64,000 bases of DNA from Streptomyces katrae (GTDB lineage Bacteria; Actinomycetota; Actinomycetes; Streptomycetales; Streptomycetaceae), in NCBI RefSeq assembly GCF_002028425.1, contig NZ_CP020042.1:2604001-2668000 (forward strand), in the 5' to 3' direction. Positions 26,033-35,828 of the stretch are shown one piece after another. Below the pieces are notes generated by a model. It did not search any database. It was not told the origin of the DNA and was given only the letters and a program-made list of their open reading frames with translations. Position numbers and translations under genes: made by a program. Position 1 is the stretch's first letter, and every line of letters starts with the position of its first letter.

Positions 26033-26202
26033 CGCACCTCAGTGTGGGGTACGGCACATCGCTGCCACGAGGGGCGTGCGGGCACTTTCTGAGCCCGCTG
26101 CGTGACCGGATGGTTACCCCCCGGCGGCAACCCCGATGCGGATCGGACTCATGTCCGAGACGATCGGGGGCCGCCCGTGCCGGGCCCGTGCAGGGCGTCC
26201 CG

Positions 26203-26877
26203 TCAGGCCATCCAGAAGAAGACGGCCGTCATCCGCTTGTCCTCCAGGGTGGTGCCCCAGTACCCGGTGGCGCTGTGGATCAGGTTGGCGGAGTAGAGCA
26301 GGAGGCGGTTGTAGCGGTGGGGGACGCGGAGGTCCTCGGTGAAGGAGTCCTCGGGGACGAAGCGGGTGCCGAGGGCGTCGACGAGGTTGTTGTGCGGGGC
26401 GAGGACCTGGTTGCCGCCGAGGACCCCGCCGGGGAGGCTCTGGCGGTAGAAGCTGGTGCCGCAGTCCTTGGGGATGCCGGGGGTCAGGTAGAGCACGGCG
26501 GCGTAGCGGCACACGGTGCGGGAGTCGGTGTGCGGGCGGGACTCGCACTCCCCCTCGCCGACGACCTGGACGCAGTTGTGGTTGAAGGTGCCGGCTCCGG
26601 CGGGGTCCTCGGCCCAGATCCGCTTCGCCCCGGTGGCCTGCCGCACCAGCTTCTCCACGTGGGCGAGTTCGGCCGGTTCCAGGGCGGGCATGGCGCGCAG
26701 CCCGGGCCAGGGCTCGGGCTTGTGCGGGGCGCCCTGGACCCAGTCGCCCTTGGCGAGGCAGCGTTCCCGTACGGCGTCGGCGTCGGGCAGTACGTCGTCC
26801 AGCACCCAGTAGTCGCGGCCGCGGGTGGGCTTGCGGTAGGGCAGCACGGGGAGGGTGTTCGAGGGTCGAGGTGACAT
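26203..26877 (-). CDS. DUF6445-like protein, probable 2-oxoglutarate/Fe(II)-type dioxygenase fold
   Basis: A 224-residue protein from ATG 26877. FNHNCVQVVGEGECESRPHTDSRTVCRYAAVLYL contains an HxD pair, and a distant His occurs in ANLIHSATGYWG, the metal triad pattern of cupin-like 2OG-dependent oxygenases. This agrees with the DUF6445 family, which I name from memory. The N-terminus (YRKPTRGRDYWVLDDVLPDADAVRE) is typical of that family. It has no membrane segment. It lies downstream of nasA on the same strand with a 95-bp gap, so co-transcription is possible; substrate unknown. Confidence 0.65.
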   Translation of the reverse strand: MSPRPSNTLPVLPYRKPTRGRDYWVLDDVLPDADAVRERCLAKGDWVQGAPHKPEPWPGLRAMPALEPAELAHVEKLVRQATGAKRIWAEDPAGAGTFNHNCVQVVGEGECESRPHTDSRTVCRYAAVLYLTPGIPKDCGTSFYRQSLPGGVLGGNQVLAPHNNLVDALGTRFVPEDSFTEDLRVPHRYNRLLLYSANLIHSATGYWGTTLEDKRMTAVFFWMA

Positions 26878-26972
26878 GCGCGGAACGCTAGTTGGGGGAG
26901 CTGTGAGGCTCCCCAAAGCGGGCCCCAAGAGTGCGGCAAGAGGCGGCAAGAGATGGTCCGCCGGGGAGGTGG

Positions 26973-29054
26973 TCAGGCGAGCTCCACGCGGACCGCGCAG
27001 ACCTTGAACTCCGGCATCCGGGAGACGGGGTCCAGGGCGGGGTTGGTGAGGGTGTTGGCGCGGCCCTCCCCGTACCAGTGGAAGGGCATGAACACGGTGT
27101 CCGCCCTGATGGCGTCGGTGATCCGGGCCGGGGCCACCGCCCGTCCGCGCCGCGAGGTGACGGCCAGCGGGGCGCCGTCGGCCACCCCGAGGCGGGCGGC
27201 GAGGCGGGGGTGGAGCTCCACGAACGGGCCGGGGGCGGCCTCGTTGAGCTCGGGCACGCGGCGGGTCTGTGCCCCGGACTGGTACTGGGCGACGACCCGG
27301 CCGGTGGTGAGCAGCAGCGGGTACTCGGCGTCGGGGGTCTCGGCGGCCTCGCGGTGGGCTACGGGGGCGAAGCGGGCCCGGCCGTCCTCGGTGGCGAACC
27401 GGTCCAGGAAGAGCCGGGGCGTGCCCGGGGAGCCTTCGGGGCAGGGCCAGAAGACGCCCTGTTCGGCGGCGATGCGGTCGTAGGTGATGCCGGAGTAGTC
27501 GGCGGGGCCGCCCTCGGAGGCTCGGCGCAGTTCCGCGAAGACCTCCTCGGGGTCGGTGGGGAAGGCCTTCTCCAGGCCGAGGCGGGCGGCGAGCCCGTGC
27601 AGGACCTCCAGGTCGCTGCGGACGCCGGGCGGCGGGGTGAGCGCCCGGCGGCGCAGCAGGACGCGGCCTTCCAGGTTGGTGGTGGTGCCGCTCTCCTCGG
27701 CCCACTGGGTGACGGGCAGGACCACGTCGGCGAGGGCGGCGGTCTCGGAGAGGACCACGTCGGCGACGGCGAGGAAGTCCAGGGAGCGCACGCGTTCCTC
27801 GACGTGGGCGGCGCCGGGTGCGGAGACGAGGGGGTTGGAGCCCATGAGCAGGAGGGCCTTGACGTCGCCGCCGAGGGCGTCGAGGAGTTCGTACGCGCTG
27901 CGGCCGGGGCCGGGCAGGGTCTCGGGGTCGACGCCCCAGACCCGGGCGACGTGTTCCCGGGCGGCGGGGTCGGTCAGCTTGCGGTAGCCGGGGAGCTGGT
28001 CGGCCTTCTGGCCGTGCTCGCGGCCGCCCTGGCCGTTGCCCTGGCCGGTGAGGCAGCCGTAGCCGGAGAGGGGGCGGCCGGCCCGTCCGGTGGCCAGGCA
28101 CAGGTTGATCCACGCGCCGACGGTGTCGGTGCCCTTGGCCTGCTGTTCGGGGCCGCGGGCGGTGAGCACCATGGCGGATTCGGGGGCGCAGAACAGCTCG
28201 ACGGCCCGGCGCAGGCGGGGGACCGGGACGCCGGTGATCCGCTCGACGAGCTCGGGCCAGTGGGCCATGGCGGCGGCCCGGGCGTCCTCCCAGCCGGTGG
28301 TGCGGGCGGCGATGAACTCCGTGTCGGTGCGGCCCTCGGCGACGACGAGGTGCAGCAGGCCGAGGGCCAGGGCGAGGTCGGTGCCGGGGCGGGGGGCCAG
28401 GTGGAGGTCGGCCAGTTCGGCGGTGCGGGTGCGGCGGGGGTCGACGACGACGAGGGTGCCGCCGGCCTCCTTGAGTTCGGTGAGGTAGCGCAGGGCGGGG
28501 GGCATGGTCTCGGCCGGGTTGGAGCCGACGAGGATCACGCAGCCGGTGCGCGGGATGTCCTCCAGGGGGAAGGGCAGTCCGCGGTCCAGGCCGAAGGCGC
28601 GCTGGTGGGCGGCGGCGGCCGAGGACATGCAGAAGCGGCCGTTGTAGTCGATCTGGGAGGTGCCGAGGGCGATGCGGGCGAACTTGCCGAGGGCGTAGGC
28701 CTTTTCGTTGGTGAGCCCGCCGCCGCCGAAGACGCCGACGGCGTCGGGGCCGTGCGTGCGGCGGGTGCGGGCGAGGCCGGCGGCCACGGTGTCGAGGGCC
28801 TGGTCCCAGGTGGCCGGCACGAGGGGGCCGCCGGGGCGGGTGCGGACCAGCGGCTCGGTGAGGCGCACCCGGGAGGAGAGCACGGCGGGGGCGGTGCGGC
28901 CCTTGCCGCAGAGGGCTCCGCGGTTGACCGGGAAGTCGGCCCGCTCCTCGACCGTGACGCCGCCGTCGCCGTCCGGCTGGGGGCGGAGGTTCATGCCGCA
29001 CTGGAGGGCGCAGTACGGGCAGTGGGTGGCGGTGACTCCCTGGGTGCTGTGCAT
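26973..29054 (-). CDS. nasA: Assimilatory nitrate reductase catalytic subunit
   Basis: A 693-residue molybdopterin oxidoreductase. The N-terminal motif CPYCALQCG plus a later CGKG binds a [4Fe-4S] cluster. The long Mo-bisMGD domain includes GSNPAETMPPALRY and GSNPLVSAPG, and the molydopterin dinucleotide-binding C-terminus has LLTTGRVVAQYQSGAQTRR. No Tat signal, so it is cytoplasmic as expected for an assimilatory enzyme reducing nitrate to nitrite. Formate dehydrogenase alpha is the alternative, but the nearby siroheme and nirBD genes and the GlnR-like box favour nitrate. Divided from nirBD by about 13 kb of unrelated genes. Confidence 0.85.
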   Translation of the reverse strand: MHSTQGVTATHCPYCALQCGMNLRPQPDGDGGVTVEERADFPVNRGALCGKGRTAPAVLSSRVRLTEPLVRTRPGGPLVPATWDQALDTVAAGLARTRRTHGPDAVGVFGGGGLTNEKAYALGKFARIALGTSQIDYNGRFCMSSAAAAHQRAFGLDRGLPFPLEDIPRTGCVILVGSNPAETMPPALRYLTELKEAGGTLVVVDPRRTRTAELADLHLAPRPGTDLALALGLLHLVVAEGRTDTEFIAARTTGWEDARAAAMAHWPELVERITGVPVPRLRRAVELFCAPESAMVLTARGPEQQAKGTDTVGAWINLCLATGRAGRPLSGYGCLTGQGNGQGGREHGQKADQLPGYRKLTDPAAREHVARVWGVDPETLPGPGRSAYELLDALGGDVKALLLMGSNPLVSAPGAAHVEERVRSLDFLAVADVVLSETAALADVVLPVTQWAEESGTTTNLEGRVLLRRRALTPPPGVRSDLEVLHGLAARLGLEKAFPTDPEEVFAELRRASEGGPADYSGITYDRIAAEQGVFWPCPEGSPGTPRLFLDRFATEDGRARFAPVAHREAAETPDAEYPLLLTTGRVVAQYQSGAQTRRVPELNEAAPGPFVELHPRLAARLGVADGAPLAVTSRRGRAVAPARITDAIRADTVFMPFHWYGEGRANTLTNPALDPVSRMPEFKVCAVRVELA

Positions 29055-29077
29055 ACGGGTCAGGGTGCGGGCGGGGT

Positions 29078-29104
29078 GTTACGGCGGGCGCCCGGCCGCG
29101 TTAC
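29078..29104 (-). promoter_or_regulatory. GlnR-like box upstream of nasA
   Basis: On the minus strand two GTAAC half sites occur exactly 22 nt apart, the a-site periodicity of the GlnR consensus (gTnAC-N6-GaAAC-N6-gTnAC). The b-site between them is poor (GGGCG). It ends 23 bp before the start codon. Confidence 0.5.
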
Positions 29105-29253
29105 GGCCGGGGGTGCGGGGGCTCAGCGCGGGCGGACGGCGCCGGTGAGACCCCGCGGCCGGGGCTGGAGGGTGCTCTCCCCGCCCCGCCCTTTCGCCGT
29201 CTCTCCCCCAGCTACCGCTGGGAGGTGCCCCAGGGGCTCCGCCCCGGACCCCG

Positions 29254-29303
29254 CGCCTCAAACGCCGGCGGGGCTGGAATCAGCCCCGCCGGCGTTTGAG
29301 GCG
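29254..29303. terminator. Large 23-bp perfect hairpin
   Basis: Arms 29254-29276 and 29281-29303 are perfectly complementary around a GAAT loop. It lies between the nasA promoter region and the end of the DUF218 gene (29424, minus strand), so it probably terminates that gene. The GCCGGCGGGGCTG core is a common streptomycete intergenic hairpin. The rest of 29105-29423 shows no gene. Confidence 0.75.
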
Positions 29304-29423
29304 GAAACGGGGAAGGGGCGCGGCGGGGAGACGGCTCCGCGCAGCGGCACCCGTACCCCGGGCCCGGCTACTGGCCCGTCCGGTGCTTCACCGTCAGGCC
29401 AGCCGTCCAGCCGGATCGCGGCG

Positions 29424-30095
29424 TCAGTCTGCCAGAGCCCCCAGGGCCCGCGACACCCCTTCCTCCTTCGGGCCGAGGAAGTGCGGCGGCGGCTCGAAGA
29501 CGGCGTCGACGGCGGCCTTGCCGGCCGCGAAGACCTCGCGGGCGCCGCCGTAGTACCAGGTGGCGTCGTGCGCGTTGTCGACACCGACCCCGTAGGAGTC
29601 CACGCCCGCGGCCCGGCACAGCGTGACGGCCCGGTGGATGTGGAAGCTCTGGCTGACGAGCACCGCCCGGCGCACGCCGAAGATCTCCCGGGCCCGTACG
29701 CAGCTGTCCCAGGTGTCGAAGCCGGCGAAGTCGCTGACGATCCGCCCGTCGGGCACCCCGTGCCGGGTGAGGTAGGCGCGCATCGCGTCGGGCTCGTCGT
29801 ACTCGGTGCGGCTGTTGTCCCCGGTGACCAGGACGGCCTTCACCTTCCCCGCCCGGTACAGCTCGACGGCCGCGTCCAGGCGGGCCGCGAGGTACGGGGT
29901 GGGCCGGCCGTCCCACAGCCCGGCCCCGAAGACGACGGCCACCCCGGCCGCGGGCGCCTGCGCGGTGGTGCGCAGCCGGCCTGCGGCGGTGGCGTGGGTC
30001 CAGGTGGAGGGCAGCAGGGCCAGCACGCACAGGGCCATCACGGCCTGCACCGCCCGCCGCCGGGCCCGTACGGTGCCGAGGCGCGGTCGGCGCAT
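29424..30095 (-). CDS. DUF218 (SanA/YdcF-like) membrane-anchored protein
   Basis: A 223-residue protein. One N-terminal membrane helix (residues about 15-38, AVQAVMALCVLALLP) anchors a DUF218 domain. It shows VVFGAGLWDGRPTPYLAARLD, VLVTGDNS, then GFDTWDSCVRAREIFG and SQSFHIHRAV, the conserved strands and polar residues of the SanA/YdcF fold. E. coli SanA affects the envelope barrier; the biochemical activity is not settled. It ends near the large hairpin at 29254-29303 and is transcribed away from the chelatase gene. Confidence 0.85.
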   Translation of the reverse strand: MRRPRLGTVRARRRAVQAVMALCVLALLPSTWTHATAAGRLRTTAQAPAAGVAVVFGAGLWDGRPTPYLAARLDAAVELYRAGKVKAVLVTGDNSRTEYDEPDAMRAYLTRHGVPDGRIVSDFAGFDTWDSCVRAREIFGVRRAVLVSQSFHIHRAVTLCRAAGVDSYGVGVDNAHDATWYYGGAREVFAAGKAAVDAVFEPPPHFLGPKEEGVSRALGALAD

Positions 30096-30260
30096 GGCGA
30101 TTCCCCCTGGTGGTCGTGGTGGTGCCGCCCCCGGCGGCTCCTACGGGGTCAGGACGGCCGGGACCGCCGGAACGGTTCCCCGGCCCAGCTGTGAGCACCC
30201 GGCGAACACCCGTCACCGCCGCGCAACGCCCACGCAATCTGCGGCCCGCAGGATCGGTCC

Positions 30261-30557
30261 ATGACGGAGCCGGTGCACCCTCCCGAAAGCCAGTCCTCCC
30301 CCTCGCCCTCCCCCTCCCTCCCCTTCGGCGGCGCGGCCGAGCTGCTGACCCGGATCACCCACCAGCTCGGCGCCCAGCTGAGCGGAGTGCGCCCCCCGCG
30401 CGCCCGGCCCCACGGAGCCCCCTCATGCACCCCACCCTCGTCGCCGTGGCCCACGGCAGCCGCGACCCACGTGCCGCGCTCACCGTCCTCGCCCTCCTCG
30501 AACGGGTCCGCGAGCTCCGCCCGCGCCTCGACGTCCGGCTCGGGCACATCGAGCTGA
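30261..30557 (+). CDS. Small hypothetical protein overlapping the chelatase gene
   Basis: The frame from ATG 30261 has convincing GC3 codon usage up to about 30400 (GGAAELLTRITHQLGAQLSGVRP), after which it overlaps the chelatase gene by 133 bp and loses protein-like character. The N-terminal half could encode a short helical protein that is conserved upstream of such chelatases; the long overlap suggests that the natural stop has been lost or that the C-terminal half is incidental. Function unknown. Confidence 0.4.
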   Translation: MTEPVHPPESQSSPSPSPSLPFGGAAELLTRITHQLGAQLSGVRPPRARPHGAPSCTPPSSPWPTAAATHVPRSPSSPSSNGSASSARASTSGSGTSS

Positions 30558-31135
30558 ACCGGCCGCTGCTCGCCGACACCCTCGCGGACGCCACCGGTGC
30601 GGTCGTCCTCGTACCGCTGCTGCTCGGGCGCGGGACCCACGTCAAGCGTGACCTCCCCGCCGCCGCAGCCCGCGCCGGGCACCTGCGGATACGGGTCGCG
30701 GCCCCGCTCGGGCCGCACCCGCTGCTGGTGGAGGCCCTGGCCGAAAGGCTCCTGCAGGCCGGCTGGCAGCCCGGCACCGCCGTGGTCCTGGCCTCCGCCG
30801 GTTCCCTCGACCCCGACTGCGCCGCCGACTCCCGCCGCACGGCCGCGCTGCTCTCGGAACGCCTCGACGGGGTGCCCGTGACCCCGGCGTACGCCTCGGC
30901 GGCCGCGCCGGCCGTCCCGGACGCCGTACGGGCGCTCGTGGCGCGGGGCCACCGGGTGGCGGTGGCCTCGTACTTCACCGCCCCCGGCCGCTTCGCCGCC
31001 GCGAGCGCCGCCGCCGCACCGGGCCCGGCCGCCGCACCCCTGGGCGCCCACCCGGCCCTGGCCCGGCTGGTCCTCCACCGTTACGACCAGGCCCTGGCCC
31101 GCCCCGCGCACCAGCGGGAACCGGCCACTGCCTGA
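30425..31135 (+). CDS. Sirohydrochlorin chelatase / CbiX-family protein
   Basis: A 236-residue protein from ATG 30425. VAVAHGSRDPRA at the N-terminus carries the metal-binding His of CbiX/SirB chelatases. RPLLADTL and LVPLLLGRGTHVKRDLP match the second conserved block with another His. A duplicated C-terminal half contains VASYFTAPGRFA. It would insert Fe(II) into sirohydrochlorin, giving the siroheme that NirB (43037) needs, or Co for cobalamin. Position between nasA and nirBD supports the siroheme role. Confidence 0.85.
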   Translation: MHPTLVAVAHGSRDPRAALTVLALLERVRELRPRLDVRLGHIELNRPLLADTLADATGAVVLVPLLLGRGTHVKRDLPAAAARAGHLRIRVAAPLGPHPLLVEALAERLLQAGWQPGTAVVLASAGSLDPDCAADSRRTAALLSERLDGVPVTPAYASAAAPAVPDAVRALVARGHRVAVASYFTAPGRFAAASAAAAPGPAAAPLGAHPALARLVLHRYDQALARPAHQREPATA

Positions 31136-31192
31136 AGACCGGACGGGACCGGATTGCTCGGATTGTCGGTGTCTCCGGTTACCGTCTGATAT

Positions 31193-32509
31193 ATGGAAGG
31201 CACCGCGCAGAACCCCGCGTACGACTCCTACGACCCCGCCGCCACCGAGCGGTGGGCCGCCGAGCCCGACAAGAGGCCCGGGCGGACCGCCTTCCAGCGC
31301 GACCGCGCCCGGGTGCTGCATTCGGCCGCGCTGCGCCGCCTCGCCGGGAAGACCCAGGTGGTCACCCCGGGCACCCGCTCGTACGACTGGGACGCGAGCC
31401 CCCGTACCCGGCTGACGCACTCCCTGGAGTGCGCGCAGGTCGGCCGGGAGCTCGGCGCGGCCCTCGGCTGCGATCCCGACCTGGTCGAGGCGGCCTGCCT
31501 GTCGCACGACATGGGGCACCCGCCGTTCGGGCACAACGGCGAGGAGGCGCTCAACGAGTTCGCCAAGGACTGCGGCGGCTTCGAGGGCAACGCCCAGTCG
31601 CTGCGCCTGCTGACCCGGCTGGAGCCCAAGCGGTTCGTGCCCGGTCCGGCGACGGGCGAGCCGGTGAGCGTCGGACTCAATCTGACCCGGGCCTGTCTGG
31701 ACGCCGCCACCAAGTACCCCTGGGCGCGCGGCGGGCACCCCACCGACCCCGACTCGGTGAAGTTCGGCGCCTACGAGGACGACCTGCCGGTCTTCGCCTG
31801 GCTGCGGCGCGGCGCGCCCGCCGACCGCAAGTGCTTCGAGGCCCAGGTGATGGACTGGTCGGACGACGTCGCCTACTCGGTCCACGACTTCGAGGACGGG
31901 CTGCACGCCGGGCACCTCGACCCCAACCTGCTGTTCGCCGAACCGGAACGGGCCGCGATCTGGCGGGTCGCCATCGGCCGGTACGTGCCCGCCGACACCG
32001 AGCCGGAGGAACTGCGCGAGGCGCTGGACCGGCTGATGGAGGAGGAGTGGTGGCCGCACGGGTACGACGGCTCGGCCGTGGCGCAGGCCCGGCTCAAGGA
32101 CGCCACCAGCCAGCTGATCGGCCGGTTCTGCCTGGCCGCCGAGACCGCCACCCGTGAGGCGTACGGCGGCGGCCCGCTGACCCGGTACGCGGCGGAGCTG
32201 GTGGTCCCGCGCCGGGCGCGCAACGAGTGCGCCGTCCTGAAGGCGGTCGCCGACCTGTACGTGATGCAGCGCGACGAGCAGGAGCGGCTGCGGGCCGACC
32301 AGCGCATCGTCCTGGCCGAACTCGCCGAGGCGCTCAGCGCCCGCGCGCCCGAGGGACTCGACCCCCAGTTCCGGGCGATCTTCGACGCGGCGCCGGACGA
32401 CAAGGCCCGCAAGCGGGCGGTCATCGACCAGATCGCGTGCCTCACCGATGCTTCGGCCCGGTCCCTGCACGCACGCCTCACCCGGCGCGGACGGCGCGCC
32501 GAGGGGTGA
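31193..32509 (+). CDS. dgt: Deoxyguanosinetriphosphate triphosphohydrolase-like protein
   Basis: A 438-residue HD-superfamily enzyme. [10 protein letters not shown] and [17 protein letters not shown] are followed by the HD core [21 protein letters not shown] and a [16 protein letters not shown] segment supplying the last metal-binding Asp. This is the dNTPase family that cleaves dGTP (and other dNTPs) to the nucleoside and tripolyphosphate. It lies in the conserved dgt-ferredoxin reductase-dnaG order of streptomycetes. ATG 31193 follows a short leader; length is normal for the type 2 subfamily. Confidence 0.92.
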   Translation: MEGTAQNPAYDSYDPAATERWAAEPDKRPGRTAFQRDRARVLHSAALRRLAGKTQVVTPGTRSYDWDASPRTRLTHSLECAQVGRELGAALGCDPDLVEAACLSHDMGHPPFGHNGEEALNEFAKDCGGFEGNAQSLRLLTRLEPKRFVPGPATGEPVSVGLNLTRACLDAATKYPWARGGHPTDPDSVKFGAYEDDLPVFAWLRRGAPADRKCFEAQVMDWSDDVAYSVHDFEDGLHAGHLDPNLLFAEPERAAIWRVAIGRYVPADTEPEELREALDRLMEEEWWPHGYDGSAVAQARLKDATSQLIGRFCLAAETATREAYGGGPLTRYAAELVVPRRARNECAVLKAVADLYVMQRDEQERLRADQRIVLAELAEALSARAPEGLDPQFRAIFDAAPDDKARKRAVIDQIACLTDASARSLHARLTRRGRRAEG

Positions 32510-32602
32510 GCCGATCGGGCCATTCCCCCTTCACGGGGCAGGCTCGGTGCGGGACGCTCGCATGTGGCCGCACATGGCGGAGAGGTTATGAGGAGGCATC
32601 AG

Positions 32603-33877
32603 GTGGTCGACGCACACCAGACGTTCATCATCGTCGGCGCGGGGCTGGCCGGGGCGAAGGCCGCCGAAACGCTGAGGTCGGAGGGGTTCACCGGCCGCGT
32701 GATCCTGATCGGCGACGAGCGCGACCATCCCTACGAACGGCCCCCGCTGTCCAAGGGCTACCTGCTGGGCAAGGAGGAACGCGACAGCGTCTTCGTGCAC
32801 GAGCCGTCCTGGTATGCGGGCGCCGACATCGAGCTGCACCTGGGGCAGCCCGCGGTGCACCTGGACCGCGGGGCGAAGACGGTCCGGCTGGGTGACGGCA
32901 CCCTGCTGCACTACGACAAGCTGCTGCTGGCGACCGGCGCCGAGCCGCGCCGCCTGGACATCCCGGGCACCGGCCTGGCCGGGGTGCACCACCTGCGCCG
33001 GCTCGCCCACGCCGACCTGCTGCGCAAGGCGCTGACCTCCCTGGGCCGCGACAACGGCCACCTGCTGATCGCCGGCGCGGGCTGGATCGGCCTGGAGGTG
33101 GCGGCCGCGGCCCGCACCTACGGCGCCGAGGTGACCGTGGTCGAACCGCTGCCCACCCCGCTGCACGCGGTGCTCGGACCGGAGATCGGCCAGTTCTTCG
33201 CGGACCTGCACACCGGGCACGGGGTGCGCTTCCACTTCGGGGCCATGCTGACGGAGATCGTCGGCCAGGACGGGATGGTGCTGGCCGCCCGCACCGACGA
33301 CGGCGAGGAGCACCCGGCGCACGCCGTGCTCGCCGCGATCGGCGCGGCGCCGCGCACCGCGCTCGCGGAGACCTCCGGGCTGGCCCTGGTGGACCGGGAG
33401 CACGGCGGCGGCATCGCCGTGGACGCCTCGCTGCGCACCTCCGACCCGGACGTCTTCGCCGTCGGCGACGTGGCCGCCGCCCAGCACCCGGGGCTGGGCA
33501 CCCGGGTGCGGGTGGAGCACTGGGCCAACGCCCTCAACGGGGGCCCGGCCGCCGCGCGTGCGATGCTGGGGCAGGAGGTCTCGTACGAGCGGGTGCCGTA
33601 CTTCTTCTCCGACCAGTACGACGTGGGCCTGGAGTACTCGGGGTACGCCCCGGCGGGCAGCTACGACCAGGTGCTGGTGCGCGGAGACGCGGGCAAGCGC
33701 GAGTTCATCGCGTTCTGGCTCTCCGGCGGCCGGGTGCTGGCGGGGATGAACGTGAACGTGTGGGACGTCACCGAGCACATCCAGAACCTGATCCGGTCGA
33801 AGGCGCCGGTGGACCGCGAGAAGCTGGCGGACCCTTCCGTTCCGCTTGACTCCCTGGTCCCGGCCCAGGGGGCCTGA
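32603..33877 (+). CDS. FAD-dependent ferredoxin reductase
   Basis: A 424-residue flavoprotein. FAD Rossmann motif FIIVGAGLAGAKAAE at the N-terminus, YERPPLSKGYL near residue 40, a second dinucleotide motif for NAD(P)H at LLIAGAGWIGLEVAAAA, and the FAD-binding ASLRTSDPDVFAVGDVA. The C-terminal domain matches rhodocoxin/BphA4-type ferredoxin reductases. The start is GTG 32603 because a perfect AGGAGG lies 6 nt upstream; ATG 32588 would add five residues. It would reduce ferredoxins for monooxygenases; no ferredoxin gene is adjacent. Confidence 0.88.
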   Translation: MVDAHQTFIIVGAGLAGAKAAETLRSEGFTGRVILIGDERDHPYERPPLSKGYLLGKEERDSVFVHEPSWYAGADIELHLGQPAVHLDRGAKTVRLGDGTLLHYDKLLLATGAEPRRLDIPGTGLAGVHHLRRLAHADLLRKALTSLGRDNGHLLIAGAGWIGLEVAAAARTYGAEVTVVEPLPTPLHAVLGPEIGQFFADLHTGHGVRFHFGAMLTEIVGQDGMVLAARTDDGEEHPAHAVLAAIGAAPRTALAETSGLALVDREHGGGIAVDASLRTSDPDVFAVGDVAAAQHPGLGTRVRVEHWANALNGGPAAARAMLGQEVSYERVPYFFSDQYDVGLEYSGYAPAGSYDQVLVRGDAGKREFIAFWLSGGRVLAGMNVNVWDVTEHIQNLIRSKAPVDREKLADPSVPLDSLVPAQGA

Positions 33878-33911
33878 CGGGTTTGCCGCCGTCCCACCGT
33901 AGAATTCTCGG

Positions 33912-35816
33912 GTGGCAGGACGGATCAACGACGACGACGTGAAGGCGGTACGGGACGCGGTCCCGATCGACGCCGTGGTCTCCGAGTACCTCCAGCTGCG
34001 CAACGCGGGCGGCGGCAACCTCAAGGGCCTGTGCCCCTTCCACGACGAGAAGTCCCCGTCCTTCCAGGTCAGCCCGAGCAAGGGGCTCTACCACTGCTTC
34101 GGCTGCCAGGCCGGCGGGGACACCCTCGACTTCATCATGAAGATCGACCACCTCTCGTTCTCGGAGGCGGTCGAGCGGCTGGCCGGCCAGGCCGGCATCA
34201 CCCTGCGCTACGAGGAGGGCGGCTACACCGCCGGCACCAGCGGCCGCGGGGAGCGGATCCGCCTGGTCGAGGCGCACAAGGCCGCCGCCCTCTTCTACGC
34301 CGACCAGCTCGGCGGCGCCGAGGCCGAGATCGCCCGGCGCTTCCTGGCGGAGCGCGGCTTCGACCAGGCGGCGGCCGAGCACTTCGGGGTGGGCTACAGC
34401 CCGGCCGGCTGGGACCACCTGACCCGGTTCCTGCGCGGGCGTGGCTTCAGCGACAAGGAGCTGATCCTCTCGGGCCTGGCCCAGGACAGCCGCAGCGGCA
34501 AGCCGATCGACCGCTTCCGCGGCCGGCTGATGTGGCCGATCCGGGACATCAGCGGCGAGGTGGTCGGCTTCGGAGCGCGCAAGCTGCGCGAGGACGACAA
34601 CGGCCCGAAGTACCTGAACACCCCCGAGACGCCGATCTACAAGAAGTCCCAGGTCCTCTACGGGATCGACCTGGCGAAGAAGGAGATCGCGAAGACCTCC
34701 CGGGCCGTGGTCGTCGAGGGCTACACCGATGTGATGGCCTGCCACCTGGCCGGGGTCACCACCGCCATCGCCACCTGTGGCACGGCCTTCGGCGGGGAGC
34801 ACATCAAGATCCTGCGCCGGCTGCTGATGGACAACGCGACCGCCGAGGTGATCTTCACCTTCGACGGTGACGCGGCCGGGCAGAAGGCGGCGCTGCGGGC
34901 CTTCGAGGACGACCAGAAGTTCGCGGCGGAGACCTCGATCGCGATCACCCCGGGCGGGATGGACCCCTGCGACCTGCGCCTCGCGCAGGGCGACGCGGCC
35001 GTCTCCGGGCTGGTGGAGTCCCGCACTCCGCTGTTCGAGTTCGCGCTGCGCCACATCGTGTCCCGGCACAACCTGGAGAACCCGGCGGGACGGGCGGCCG
35101 CCCTGGACGAGGCCGCTCCCGTCGTGGCCGGGATCAAGAACATCGCGATCCAGCACGAGTCGGCGGTGCAGCTGGCGGGCATGCTGGGCATCCGCGACGA
35201 GCAGTTCGTCGTCAAGCGGGTCGCGCAGCAGGCCCGCTGGGCGCGCGAGCGCGGCCAGCAGCCGGACCGGCGGCAGCCCGCCCGCCGCTACGAGGAGGCC
35301 CCGGCCGCCGCACCGGCCCCGGCGCAGCCGGGCGGCCCGGCCCTGAACCTGCGCAGCCCGGCGCACCGGACGGAGCGGGAGCTGCTCAAGCTGGCGCTCC
35401 AGCGCCCGGCCCTGGTCTCCCCCGCCTTCGACGCGTACGGGTCGGACGAGTTCACGGCCCCGCCCTACGCGGCGGTCCGCCAGGCCATCCAGGACGCGGG
35501 CGGCGCCGCCCAGGGCACGGAGGACTACCTGGCCCGGGTGCGGGAGGCGGCCCCGAACGACACGGTGCGCGCGCTGGTGACGGAGCTGGCGGTGGAGGCC
35601 ATCCACGCGAAGACGGTGGACGAGGTCTACGCGGGGGTCCAGCTGGTGCAGGTCCGCCTGCGGGCGGTGGACCGCCGGGTCCACGAGATCCAGGGCCAGA
35701 TGGCCCGCCTCGGCCCGCAGGCCCCGCCGGAACAGCATGCGGCGGTCCAGCAGGAACTGTGGGTCCTCCAGCAGTACGGCCAACGCCTGCGCAACCGGGG
35801 CGCGGAGGGTCTGTAG
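33912..35816 (+). CDS. dnaG: DNA primase
   Basis: A 634-residue protein from GTG 33912. CHC2 zinc finger with C41, H44, C62 and C65 (CPFH...CFGC), the RNA polymerase domain, then TOPRIM with VVVEGYTDVMA and FDGDAAGQKAA. An Arg/Gln/Pro-rich linker follows at about residues 440-480, then the C-terminal helicase-binding domain. It synthesises RNA primers at the replication fork together with DnaB. The neighbours dgt and the reductase are conserved. It faces the GGCT gene, with 12 bp between stops. Confidence 0.97.
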   Translation: MAGRINDDDVKAVRDAVPIDAVVSEYLQLRNAGGGNLKGLCPFHDEKSPSFQVSPSKGLYHCFGCQAGGDTLDFIMKIDHLSFSEAVERLAGQAGITLRYEEGGYTAGTSGRGERIRLVEAHKAAALFYADQLGGAEAEIARRFLAERGFDQAAAEHFGVGYSPAGWDHLTRFLRGRGFSDKELILSGLAQDSRSGKPIDRFRGRLMWPIRDISGEVVGFGARKLREDDNGPKYLNTPETPIYKKSQVLYGIDLAKKEIAKTSRAVVVEGYTDVMACHLAGVTTAIATCGTAFGGEHIKILRRLLMDNATAEVIFTFDGDAAGQKAALRAFEDDQKFAAETSIAITPGGMDPCDLRLAQGDAAVSGLVESRTPLFEFALRHIVSRHNLENPAGRAAALDEAAPVVAGIKNIAIQHESAVQLAGMLGIRDEQFVVKRVAQQARWARERGQQPDRRQPARRYEEAPAAAPAPAQPGGPALNLRSPAHRTERELLKLALQRPALVSPAFDAYGSDEFTAPPYAAVRQAIQDAGGAAQGTEDYLARVREAAPNDTVRALVTELAVEAIHAKTVDEVYAGVQLVQVRLRAVDRRVHEIQGQMARLGPQAPPEQHAAVQQELWVLQQYGQRLRNRGAEGL

Positions 35817-35828
35817 CGGGCGGCGGGG

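Noticed and set aside
26203..29001. A 932-aa minus-strand frame spanning the dioxygenase-like gene and nasA
   Set aside because: The upstream part is a shadow of nasA in another frame, extremely rich in Arg/Pro. The real gene is 26203-26877.
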